The notes beneath the pieces are model-generated. The model saw only the letters and a program-made list of their open reading frames with translations. It searched no databases and was not told where the DNA came from. From positions 1 through 19,526 of the forward strand of contig JAHFTM010000007.1 in NCBI GenBank assembly GCA_023269335.1: DNA of 19,526 bases, given 5' to 3'. Shown in pieces: positions 1 to 6,492 of the stretch (positions are counted from its first letter, which is position 1; each line of letters starts with the position of its first letter). The position numbers and the translations under genes are program-made. This stretch comes from Chlamydiia bacterium (GTDB taxonomy: Bacteria; Chlamydiota; Chlamydiia; Chlamydiales; FEN-1388).

Positions 1-453
1 GTTTCTTGCAGCCAGGTCACTATTAAACTGATCAACAATTGTCGAAGCATAGCCTGCAACGATTTGCGAGCTATTGGATTTTCGCCCATCGAGAATCAAC
101 TGCACGTCGGCCTTTTTTTTGGCATCGAGATTTCTTGAGAACTGCTCGTCGATATGCACGACCATGACCCCTTTTTTGGCATCAATAAAGGGTGCAATTT
201 CTTCTACAGAATCAAGATATGCGATGTATTTGAAAGTTGGAGCTCCATGAAATCTTTGGCACAGCTCAAAGCCCTGTTCTCCATTGTCACGATTCAGAAT
301 TCCAATGGATACATTTTGTACGTCAAGTGTCGCTGCGAAAGCAAAAATTAGAAGCTGCGTGAAGGGAGGAAGAATAAGCACCATGCGGCTTTTCTTATCG
401 CGCCAGACAGCTAAAAATTCTTTGTAAATCAATGCCAAAATTCGGTAGAACAT
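1..453 (-). CDS. ybhR: ABC-2 type exporter permease, YbhR-like (3' end off window)
   Basis: This is the N-terminal 151 codons of the second membrane subunit of an ABC-2 type exporter; the rest lies beyond the left edge. It starts MFYRILALIYKEF, then has one membrane segment around residues 24-41 (VLILPPFTQLLIFAFAATL) and the start of the large extracytoplasmic domain, with VQLILDGRKSNSSQI near residues 122-136. These match E. coli YbhR in the same order (FPFAATLE, LQLILDGRNSNSAQI). The ATG lies 7 bases after the stop of the upstream ybhS gene, so the two are almost certainly co-translated; only a weak purine-rich stretch (AAAGAAAG) serves as ribosome binding site. In the family this subunit pairs with YbhS to form the channel driven by the YbhF ATPase. 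The call is firm because both sequence and gene order agree; substrate is not evident. Confidence 0.9.
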   Translation of the reverse strand, partial: MFYRILALIYKEFLAVWRDKKSRMVLILPPFTQLLIFAFAATLDVQNVSIGILNRDNGEQGFELCQRFHGAPTFKYIAYLDSVEEIAPFIDAKKGVMVVHIDEQFSRNLDAKKKADVQLILDGRKSNSSQIVAGYASTIVDQFNSDLAARN

Positions 454-460
454 ACTTTCT

Positions 461-1627
461 TTAATCCAGCCTTTTGACGGTCTTACGCGCCGTGATAGTA
501 AAAAAGACAAGGCCAATGAGGAGCATCAGCAAAAGATCTATTTTAATCAACTCCCATACATTGCCAACTAAAAAGAGTGTCTGTAGCGCAGAGACGAAGT
601 AGCGGGCTGGCAAAAAGTAAGTGAGTATCTGAATCGGCAGGGGCATGCTAGAAATTTCAAAGATAAAGCCTGATAAAATAAAAGCAGGAAGGAATGCTGT
701 TACCATCGAAACTTGAGCTGCTACAAACTGGTTTTTAGAAAGCGTAGAAATCAAAAGGCCTAAGCCGAGTGCTGTAAATAAAAAGACGCTTGAGACGAGT
801 AAGAGAAGAAGGTAAGAGCCACGAAAAGGCACATCATAAAAAAAAACTGAAACAGTCACACACAGCGCCATCGAACAAAGGCCCAGAATAAAGTAGGGGA
901 TCAGCTTGCCAACGAGAAGCTCTACTATCCCTACAGGTGTTGACATCATCGCTTCCATAGTGCCACGCTCCCACTCACGCGCTACAACGAGTGCTGTAAG
1001 AAGCGTTCCGATCAACGTCATGATAATGGCAAGTGAGCCTGGGATCAGGAAGTTACGACTTTCTAGCTGTTCATTGTACCAGTAGCGGGGCTGTAAGTTC
1101 ACTAAATTAAGGCCTTCAAGATTACTTGAGATGGCTTCTTGCAGCAGCCAGTTTTGAAAAGCCCCGCGCACATAATTTTGTACAAAGCTTGCGGTGTTGG
1201 TTTCGCTGCCATCAGCAATGACTTGTATGGGAGCTATCTGTGAAGGTAGCTTACCAAAGCTATTTTGCCCTTCGCTGATAGAACGTCTACGAAAAGCGGA
1301 AAAGTAGGAGGGCACGATCACGATGCCTCGAATAGAGCCGCGGACAATATCTTGATCAAAAGCGCGCCTGTCACGTGCAATTTGAACGTCGAAAAAACGT
1401 GAGTCGGTCAGCGATTTGGCAAAACTTTGAGCATCAGGGGCTGTATCTTCAAGCACTAAACCAATGCGTAAGTGGTCGATATCCAAAGATACCCCAAAGC
1501 CGTAGATAAAAAGCAAAATCATTGGTAAAACAACACTGATTAAAATGCTGCTTGGATCACGGATGATTTGATAAAATTCTTTTAAGTTCAACGCCCTTAG
1601 CCTACGGAGGCGATTTTTATTTACCAT
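461..1627 (-). CDS. ybhS: ABC-2 type exporter permease, YbhS-like
   Basis: A 388-residue inner-membrane subunit of an ABC-2 exporter. It has a cytoplasmic N-terminal helix ending RDPSS, a first membrane segment at about residues 28-45, an extracytoplasmic domain to about 195 containing ADGSETNTASFVQNYV (138-153), and five further membrane segments. The ABC-2 signature VVAREWERGTMEAM is at 214-227, and the C-terminus ends VKRLD. All are shared with E. coli YbhS (377 residues, also ending RRLD). An open frame extends 13 codons upstream, but I place the start at the ATG at 1627 (MVNKNRLRRLRAL), which lines up with the YbhS N-terminus (MSNPILSWRRVRAL). That start overlaps the ybhF stop by 11 bases, implying translational coupling. 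There is no strong Shine-Dalgarno sequence. The exact start is the main uncertainty. Confidence 0.92.
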   Translation of the reverse strand: MVNKNRLRRLRALNLKEFYQIIRDPSSILISVVLPMILLFIYGFGVSLDIDHLRIGLVLEDTAPDAQSFAKSLTDSRFFDVQIARDRRAFDQDIVRGSIRGIVIVPSYFSAFRRRSISEGQNSFGKLPSQIAPIQVIADGSETNTASFVQNYVRGAFQNWLLQEAISSNLEGLNLVNLQPRYWYNEQLESRNFLIPGSLAIIMTLIGTLLTALVVAREWERGTMEAMMSTPVGIVELLVGKLIPYFILGLCSMALCVTVSVFFYDVPFRGSYLLLLLVSSVFLFTALGLGLLISTLSKNQFVAAQVSMVTAFLPAFILSGFIFEISSMPLPIQILTYFLPARYFVSALQTLFLVGNVWELIKIDLLLMLLIGLVFFTITARKTVKRLD

Positions 1628-3359
1628 TAGCCACATCATATTGTTCAATGAGATGAATAAAAGCATCTTCTAGAGTCGGTGTAGGGTTATTTTTTGTCTT
1701 TGCCATTTCTTTGAGTTGATCGGGTGTGTCGATGGTGATGAGTTTACTTTGATAGACTAAGCCTATACGATCGCAGTATTCAGCCTCGTCCATAAAATGG
1801 GTGGTGACCATCACGGTAACGCCTTTGGAGACAAGTCCATTGATATGATTCCAAAACTCACGCCGAGTAATAGGATCAACGCCTGATGTGGGCTCATCGA
1901 GAAATAAAACCCTTGGGTGGTGCATCACGGCACATGAAAGTGCCAGTCGCTGCTTAAAGCCGAGCGGCAGGGTGTCAGCTGATTCGTTGATGAATTGATT
2001 CAGATCGAAGATTTCAAGCATCTTTTCAACGGCAGCAGTTCTTGCTTCTCCGATGAGGTTGTAGGCCCCTGAAAAAAATTGTAGGTTTTGCCAGACGCTT
2101 AAATTGCCATAAAGAGAAAATTTTTGCGCCATATAGCCGATCGTCTCACGCGCATCACCTGGAGCTTTTTGTAAGTTAAAGCCATTGACAAAAGCATCGC
2201 CTTGCGTGGGTTTGAGTAGGCCACAGAGCATTTTAAAGGTGGTTGATTTGCCGGCTCCATTTGGTCCAAGAAGGCCAAAAATTTCACCTGCCTTCACGGT
2301 AAAGGTGATTTTATTGGCTGCCGTAAAAGAACCAAAACGCTTTGTCAGATCATGCGCTTCAATGACGGTCTCTTGAGTTTTTTCTCTTGGCACTTTGGGC
2401 ATCAGCTCAGCAAGTAGTGATACGCCTCCTGGGCCACCACCTAAAATGTCAATGAAAGCATCTTCAAAGCGGGGAGAGGTTGGCTTCATTTCAGCAGTGC
2501 CTGCATTGAGTGCTTGGAGATCAAGTGCTGTTTGGCTAGCATCTTTTGTGACAATGCGGATATCAGAGCCCTGAATGACACCATCGATAACATTTTTTTG
2601 ACAGAGTGCATTTTTCAAAACTTGTCGCTTGTTGCCAGTGATGTTCGTGATCATGAAGGTGCGGCCTTGAACTCGTTTAGTGGCATTAAGAGCTGTGCCA
2701 TGGTAGAGAAGTTTACCCTCATTTAAAAGTAAAACAGTCTGGCACTTTTCTGCTTCGTCAAGATAGGCGGTGCTCCAGACAACAGAAATACCATCGACAA
2801 GTAGATCTTGAACCATCTTCCAGAGCTCTCTTCGCGAGATGGGATCTACGCCAACGCTTGGCTCGTCAAGCAATAAAAGGGTTGGCGTGCGAATGAGGGC
2901 GCAGGCAAGGCCAAGCTTTTGCTTCATGCCACCTGAAAGTGCACCTGCAAGTCTGTCTGTAAAGTGAGAAAGGTTTGTGAAGCTTAAAAGTTTTTTGAAA
3001 GTCTCTTGGCGCTCTTTTCCGATAACTGCGCGTAAATCAGCGTAGAGATTGAGATTTTGTAATACGGTGAGATCTTCGTAGAGGCCAAATTTTTGCGGCA
3101 TGTAACCGATGATTTCATGAATGGCGGTAGCATCTTTAATTGTATCGAAGCCGTTTACAGTGATAGTGCCTTTGGTGGGCATCAAAAGCCCTGCAATGAG
3201 CCGGATGAGTGTTGTTTTTCCAGCGCCATCAGGTCCGACAAGCCCGACAATTTCACCTTTAGGGATCTGGGCTGAGATGTCATCAAGAGCTAAAGAGGTC
3301 TCTTTTCCAACGGCAAAAGCTTTACTGATATTTTGAATGACGACAAGTGGCGCACTCAC
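1617..3359 (-). CDS. ybhF: Double ABC ATPase of exporter, YbhF-like
   Basis: A 580-residue protein with two fused ATP-binding cassettes, nearly the length of E. coli YbhF (578). Cassette 1 has Walker A GPDGAGKT (42-49), signature LSGGMKQ (141-147) and Walker B LLLLDEP (161-167). Cassette 2 has GPNGAGKS (365-372), LPLGFKQ (464-470) and VLFLDEP (484-490). The switch histidine is present in cassette 2 (TTHFMDEAE) but replaced in cassette 1 (WSTAYLDEAE); E. coli YbhF has the same asymmetry, so one site is probably catalytically weak. It is cytoplasmic and powers the YbhS/YbhR channel. The start codon is GTG, overlapping the ybhG stop as GTGA, with a good Shine-Dalgarno GAGGAG six bases upstream. 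In E. coli the operon has been linked to drug or cation export; the substrate here is unknown. Confidence 0.95.
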   Translation of the reverse strand: MSAPLVVIQNISKAFAVGKETSLALDDISAQIPKGEIVGLVGPDGAGKTTLIRLIAGLLMPTKGTITVNGFDTIKDATAIHEIIGYMPQKFGLYEDLTVLQNLNLYADLRAVIGKERQETFKKLLSFTNLSHFTDRLAGALSGGMKQKLGLACALIRTPTLLLLDEPSVGVDPISRRELWKMVQDLLVDGISVVWSTAYLDEAEKCQTVLLLNEGKLLYHGTALNATKRVQGRTFMITNITGNKRQVLKNALCQKNVIDGVIQGSDIRIVTKDASQTALDLQALNAGTAEMKPTSPRFEDAFIDILGGGPGGVSLLAELMPKVPREKTQETVIEAHDLTKRFGSFTAANKITFTVKAGEIFGLLGPNGAGKSTTFKMLCGLLKPTQGDAFVNGFNLQKAPGDARETIGYMAQKFSLYGNLSVWQNLQFFSGAYNLIGEARTAAVEKMLEIFDLNQFINESADTLPLGFKQRLALSCAVMHHPRVLFLDEPTSGVDPITRREFWNHINGLVSKGVTVMVTTHFMDEAEYCDRIGLVYQSKLITIDTPDQLKEMAKTKNNPTPTLEDAFIHLIEQYDVANGK

Positions 3360-4219
3360 TTCGTCTCCTCATTATTTGGAAGGGCGCAAGGAGGCGAAAG
3401 AAGAAGCTTTACTGTTACTGGCATGCCTTGACGAAGCCCTTGGTCTGGGTTTTCAGCATAGATGCGCAGGCGGTAGACAAGATCTGTGCGCAGTTGGGTG
3501 GTCTCTACAGTTTTTGGTGTGAATTCAGCAACTGGCGAGATGAAGCCGACATGGCCTTTATAAACTTTTCCACCTTTTGTATCGGTATGGATTTCAGCGC
3601 TCATTCCTGGGTAGACATGCCCGAGGTCAGGCTCTGCAACAAAGGCGCGCACCCAGACAGGGGAGATGATGGAAAGCGTGTAGATCGGTTCTGCAACGGT
3701 CACTACTGTCCCTGGCTCACGTATACGTGTAAGTATGGTTCCATCTGTAGGGCAATACACTTCCGTGTTTTTAAGGTCGGTGAGCGCAACGCCAAGAGTT
3801 GCTTTGGCAAGCTTTAAATTGGCCATATACACATCTCTTGAAGAAAGAGCATCCTGATAGTCTTCGTCGGAGATGGCGCCACTGCCGACAGTTTCTTCTC
3901 TTCTTGTTAAGATGAGCTGTGCGTTAGCAAGCTGGCGTTTGATCGCTTCTATGTTTGCCTGTGCTTCGTGAACTTTGTCAAGATATGGCTGCTTATCAAT
4001 TTGGCCCATGAAGGCACCCTTAGGGACAAAGTCACCCTCTTCAAAAGGCATGCTGGTGACCCTTCCATAAACGCGAAAGCCAAGGTCTACCTGGCGCACA
4101 TCGATATTGCCATAAAGGGTGAGCTGTTTACGATTTTTGATCTGATGGTCATGCACAAAGTAGTAAAAAATTGCGCTGATGAAAAGCAAAAACAAAGCGA
4201 TGATAAGCCACTTGCGCAT
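3356..4219 (-). CDS. ybhG: HlyD-family periplasmic adaptor (membrane fusion protein), YbhG-like
   Basis: A 287-residue periplasmic adaptor, first gene of the exporter operon. Residues 4-21 form an N-terminal membrane anchor. A biotinyl-lipoyl-like hairpin begins at LTLYGNIDVRQVDLGFRV (33-50), a helical hairpin spans about 78-150, and the second lipoyl half follows (PTDGTILTRIREPGTVV). The beta-barrel contains SPVWVRAFVAEPDLG and the near-invariant block AEFTPKTVETTQLRTDLVYR (231-250), almost identical to E. coli YbhG. The protein is about 45 residues shorter than E. coli YbhG (332), mostly through a shorter helical hairpin, so it may bridge a smaller gap or contact a different outer-membrane partner. 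The ATG has GAGGTGG about 9-13 bases upstream. No TolC-like gene is in view. Confidence 0.92.
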   Translation of the reverse strand: MRKWLIIALFLLFISAIFYYFVHDHQIKNRKQLTLYGNIDVRQVDLGFRVYGRVTSMPFEEGDFVPKGAFMGQIDKQPYLDKVHEAQANIEAIKRQLANAQLILTRREETVGSGAISDEDYQDALSSRDVYMANLKLAKATLGVALTDLKNTEVYCPTDGTILTRIREPGTVVTVAEPIYTLSIISPVWVRAFVAEPDLGHVYPGMSAEIHTDTKGGKVYKGHVGFISPVAEFTPKTVETTQLRTDLVYRLRIYAENPDQGLRQGMPVTVKLLLSPPCALPNNEETK

Positions 4220-4258
4220 AAGAATTTTGCCACCTCAAAAAATCGTCCAAAAGGGCAG

Positions 4259-4287
4259 TTTATTGATGAATGGCAAAAACAAAGCAA
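4259..4287 (-). promoter_or_regulatory. Possible promoter of the ybhGFSR-like operon
   Basis: Read on the minus strand, TTGCTT (4287-4282) and AATAAA (4264-4259) are 17 bases apart, in the only gap (84 bases) ahead of the operon. The match to the consensus is weak at both hexamers, so this is a candidate only; read-through from the upstream gene is also possible. Confidence 0.25.
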
Positions 4288-4303
4288 GAGTAAGTTTAAG
4301 AAT

Positions 4304-5176
4304 TTACTTCTTTTTGTCGCTCTTGAGAAATATCGGCAGCTTTTTGGCAGCCTTTTTTCCAAGGTTATCGTTGTCAGTTAAGAATTCTCGTAAGCGTTTG
4401 CCAGCTTTTGAATCAGGCTGGTAGTGGCCACTATGAAGTGTGGCTGCAGCAATTTTACCATTTTTAACAGCAAAAATACCTGCGCATTGAACTGGCTGTC
4501 CACTTACAAATGAAGAGTGTTGAAAGGAGCCTTTCTCCTTTTCTCCGATGTAAAGTTTTGTTCCTTCAAGGTTGAGAACAAATATATACGAGCCATCGGC
4601 AACTACCTTGTTATCTTTCATGATATAGCCATGCTTATCAAAGGTAGCCTCATAATCATCAGCCTTTTTCTTGGAGAGATACTTGACGGAGTCTTTTTTT
4701 ATAATTTTCTTTTCTGTGTCGTCAGTGCGAGCTTTCAGGTAGCTTTCAAAATCTTTGCTTGTTTTGCTCTTTTCCCATTTTGCATAATGTTTTTTGATTG
4801 TTTTATTGGCATAGGGATGAATAGGCTCGCTTTTTTTAGCTTTGACAGCGCTTGCCTCAATGCCAGCTGCTTCAGGTAAATAGGCGCCTTCCAGGATGCA
4901 GCCATCAATCTTCTTTTTGATTTTTCCTTTGAGTGACTCAAGAGTTTTTTTCTCTGGGGTATTTAATTTGCGAATGCTCAATTCTTGAATGGCTTTGGCG
5001 GCAAAAGCGTAGGCTTTAGGCGCCTTTTTTGAGTCTGATTCTTTGAGAATTATCTTGATTGTTCCGGTTAAATCCTCAGTGCTGATCTGCTTCAGCCCTG
5101 TATTCCATTTGGATTTGTAATGAATAATAGCTTGTACATCTTGCGGGAGAGATGCTGTAATAGATGATAATGACAT
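4304..5176 (-). CDS. IQM-like (plant calmodulin-binding protein family) lysine-rich protein
   Basis: A 290-residue, very lysine-rich protein with no signal peptide or membrane segment. The C-terminal half reads like plant IQM proteins (IQ-motif-containing, calmodulin-binding family). VKYLSKKKADDYEATFDKHG (164-183) corresponds to the plant 'IKYLGP..R..YE' block. SYIFVLNLEGTKLYIGEKEK (196-215) corresponds to 'KWIFVLSTSKTLYVGQKKK', GSFQHSSF (216-223) to GTFQHSSF, and LHSGHYQP (247-254) to PHSGHY.P. I see no canonical IQ motif in the N-terminal half, so calmodulin binding cannot be assumed. Residues 10-20 (LPQDVQAIIHY) recall an F-box-like start seen in two other proteins of this window. The C-terminal tail is strongly basic (KKAAKKLPIFLKSDKKK). 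The start has a perfect AAGGAG six bases upstream. Its role is unknown; an effector acting in a eukaryotic host is a reasonable inference. Confidence 0.8.
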   Translation of the reverse strand: MSLSSITASLPQDVQAIIHYKSKWNTGLKQISTEDLTGTIKIILKESDSKKAPKAYAFAAKAIQELSIRKLNTPEKKTLESLKGKIKKKIDGCILEGAYLPEAAGIEASAVKAKKSEPIHPYANKTIKKHYAKWEKSKTSKDFESYLKARTDDTEKKIIKKDSVKYLSKKKADDYEATFDKHGYIMKDNKVVADGSYIFVLNLEGTKLYIGEKEKGSFQHSSFVSGQPVQCAGIFAVKNGKIAAATLHSGHYQPDSKAGKRLREFLTDNDNLGKKAAKKLPIFLKSDKKK

Positions 5177-5181
5177 AGATG

Positions 5182-5188
5182 TCTCCTT
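5182..5188 (-). promoter_or_regulatory. Strong ribosome binding site of the IQM-like gene
   Basis: AAGGAGA on the minus strand, ending five bases before the ATG at 5176. It is the best Shine-Dalgarno sequence in the window and fixes this start codon. Confidence 0.8.
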
Positions 5189-5216
5189 AATGTATTATTT
5201 GTAATTAATATGTAAG

Positions 5217-5245
5217 ATTATCAATACATATTGAATTATTATCAA
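5217..5245 (-). promoter_or_regulatory. Near-consensus sigma70/sigma66-type promoter of the IQM-like gene
   Basis: On the minus strand TTGATA (5245-5240), a 17-base spacer and GATAAT (5222-5217) form a promoter with five of six matches in each hexamer. Transcription would start near 5210, giving a leader of about 35 bases that includes the ribosome binding site. Both hexamers lie inside a 9-base direct repeat, ATTGATAAT (5246-5238 and 5225-5217), with starts 21 bases apart. Confidence 0.65.
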
Positions 5246-5296
5246 TCACTAATTTAAGTGGTTGTATTGTTAAAAAATTCAATTTTATGTGGTTAG

Positions 5297-5965
5297 TTAA
5301 AGCGGTGGAGGCTCTATACACTCTGGTGGCCATTCCAAAGATTTGAGCACATAATAAATGACACTAAGAGGTAGGCAAGATTCACGACGAACCAGTTCTT
5401 CATTCATTTGCCCGGCTTTCCAGGAGAAAGCTGTATTTTTGGGCATTTGACGATGATACACAGACGTTACTATCATTTCTTCTAGTGAGAAAAATTTAAA
5501 TAGTTTAATTTGTTTTATTAAATTTGTTAAAAGTTGACAGTTTATAATATTATCGTATTCATTTTTGGCTGGTAGTGGTTGTTTTCTAAGAAGTTGACAA
5601 AGTTGAATGATGATTTCTTTAGTAATTTTTTCAGGTGTATCTCTCAATACATTCATGAAATATTCTTTGAATGAGTTGTCTAATCTACTTGGGTTCTGTT
5701 CTATAGCAGCTAGCTGAGCTGCCATTGAAAATCCTGCATAGTCTGTTATTATATTCACTATGTCTTGTGGTATTTTTGCATTGCTTTCTAAAAAGAGTTG
5801 AGTGAGGTCCTCTTCTTGACAATATTCTTTTTTAATGACAGTGCGTCCATTCCATACTCCATTACTTGTAGTTGCACCTGCGGTTGCAGCCTCGGCTTCA
5901 AGGAGTTGAAGTTCGCGAAATGACTGATCTATCGACTCAATAGTTACTTCTTGTTCTGGGCCCAT
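5297..5965 (-). CDS. Hypothetical protein with F-box-like LP-x-D-I motif
   Basis: I do not recognise this 222-residue protein. It is predicted cytoplasmic or secreted without a classical signal: no membrane segment is visible. The N-terminus is acidic (GPEQEVTIESIDQSFRELQL), followed by an Ala/Thr-rich linker (24-33). A short block at 65-76, IPQDIVNIITDY, resembles the start of F-box motifs (LPxEi...Il.yL). It recurs as LPIEVLKIVEDY in the gene at 10019 and more weakly in the IQM-like protein. The remainder is helical, with the C-terminus ending in a proline-rich tail (EWPPECIEPPPL). The ATG at 5965 has only a weak AGG upstream. It stands alone: 120 bases separate it from the IQM-like gene, which has its own promoter. 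The gene is more AT-rich than the neighbouring housekeeping genes. Confidence 0.7.
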   Translation of the reverse strand: MGPEQEVTIESIDQSFRELQLLEAEAATAGATTSNGVWNGRTVIKKEYCQEEDLTQLFLESNAKIPQDIVNIITDYAGFSMAAQLAAIEQNPSRLDNSFKEYFMNVLRDTPEKITKEIIIQLCQLLRKQPLPAKNEYDNIINCQLLTNLIKQIKLFKFFSLEEMIVTSVYHRQMPKNTAFSWKAGQMNEELVRRESCLPLSVIYYVLKSLEWPPECIEPPPL

Positions 5966-6072
5966 AAAACCTATGATGTAAAAATATAATAATTTAATGC
6001 AATGTGTGAGTTTTACTTGCGTGTCTAGCCTGTGACTTTGGGGTTAGTGATTACACCTATCAGCTAAAAACA

Positions 6073-6087
6073 TCTGGTTGAACCAGA
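6073..6087. repeat. Perfect 15-base palindrome
   Basis: TCTGGTT-G-AACCAGA, which as RNA would fold as a five-pair stem (TCTGG/CCAGA) with a TTGAA loop. No T-run follows on either strand, so it is not a clear terminator; an operator site is possible. Confidence 0.4.
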
Positions 6088-6236
6088 AATCCTCTTTATA
6101 TTAAGAAATTAATAAATTTAATAAATGAATTATATAAAAATTTGTAGTTTATGTCGATATAATTTTCTCTAATTATTAAATGTTGGTTGTGTGATTATTT
6201 TTTTTAGAAGTTTCCATGTCAGAATGTCAGATTTTG

Positions 6237-6266
6237 TTGTGAGAAAAGGGGAGGAGGCACTATACT
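6237..6266 (+). promoter_or_regulatory. Likely promoter of the SRP RNA gene
   Basis: TTGTGA (6237-6242), an 18-base spacer and TATACT (6261-6266). The -10 hexamer matches five of six consensus bases, the -35 four of six. Transcription would start near 6273, about 35 bases before the predicted mature 5' end, implying a trimmed leader. Confidence 0.45.
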
Positions 6267-6307
6267 TCAGCTTCTTTTTCAGTTTTTTTCATCACTCGAG
6301 CTTTTTT

Positions 6308-6403
6308 GCCGGGGACCTTGAAAAATAGCGCGTTCGAACCAGGTCAGGATCGGAAGATAGCAGCCTTAAGGACTTAAACGCTATGTCTCAAGTCATCTCC
6401 GGC
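6308..6403 (+). ncRNA. ffs: Signal recognition particle RNA, small bacterial (4.5S) type
   Basis: This is the RNA of the signal recognition particle, which binds Ffh and targets membrane and secreted proteins to the translocon. The core GGTCAGG-ATC-GGAA-GAT-AGCAGCC (6341-6364) keeps the conserved symmetric and asymmetric loops and a GGAA tetraloop; the apical stem is ATC/GAT instead of the common TCC/GGA, a compensated change. Outward from it, ATAGCG pairs with CGCTAT, CTTG with CAAG, and the ends GCCGGGGA and TCTCCGGC pair over eight positions (one G-T). The result is a single hairpin of about 96 bases without an Alu domain, the usual short type. A T-run follows immediately. Confidence 0.93.
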
Positions 6404-6410
6404 TTTTTTT
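6396..6410 (+). terminator. Intrinsic terminator of the SRP RNA
   Basis: The GC-rich 3' strand of the closing SRP helix (TCTCCGGC) runs straight into seven T residues (6404-6410), so the RNA's own terminal stem serves as the terminator hairpin. Confidence 0.75.
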
Positions 6411-6492
6411 ATAAAAATTACGACTTAACTAAACACCAAAAAATCCATTTTTGCTATTGTAACTGCTTCATGATTAGGACAGGAGTTTTCTT

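Larger units (their letters stand above)
5966..6307. other. AT-rich intergenic stretch, no gene seen
   Basis: About 340 bases with stop codons in all frames and no convincing start/ribosome-binding-site pair. It holds the upstream region of the minus-strand gene ending at 5297, a short palindrome (6073-6087), a tandem TGTCAGA pair (6217-6231), and at its right end the likely promoter of the SRP RNA gene. I see no tRNA-like cloverleaf in it. Confidence 0.6.

Noticed and set aside
154..351. 65-codon plus-strand open frame at the left edge
   Set aside because: It is antisense to the ybhR coding region, whose translation matches the family along its whole length.
3347..3817. 156-codon plus-strand open frame opposite the adaptor gene
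   Set aside because: It lies entirely antisense to ybhG, which has clear homology, and its translation shows no recognisable family.
4517..4879. Hydrophobic plus-strand open frame opposite the IQM-like gene
   Set aside because: Phe/Ile richness is the antisense of lysine codons (AAA/AAG read as TTT/CTT); no ribosome binding site.
5966..6260. Possible tRNA or regulatory RNA in the AT-rich gap
   Set aside because: I found no cloverleaf, no conserved T-loop sequence and no strong extended stem beyond a five-pair hairpin.
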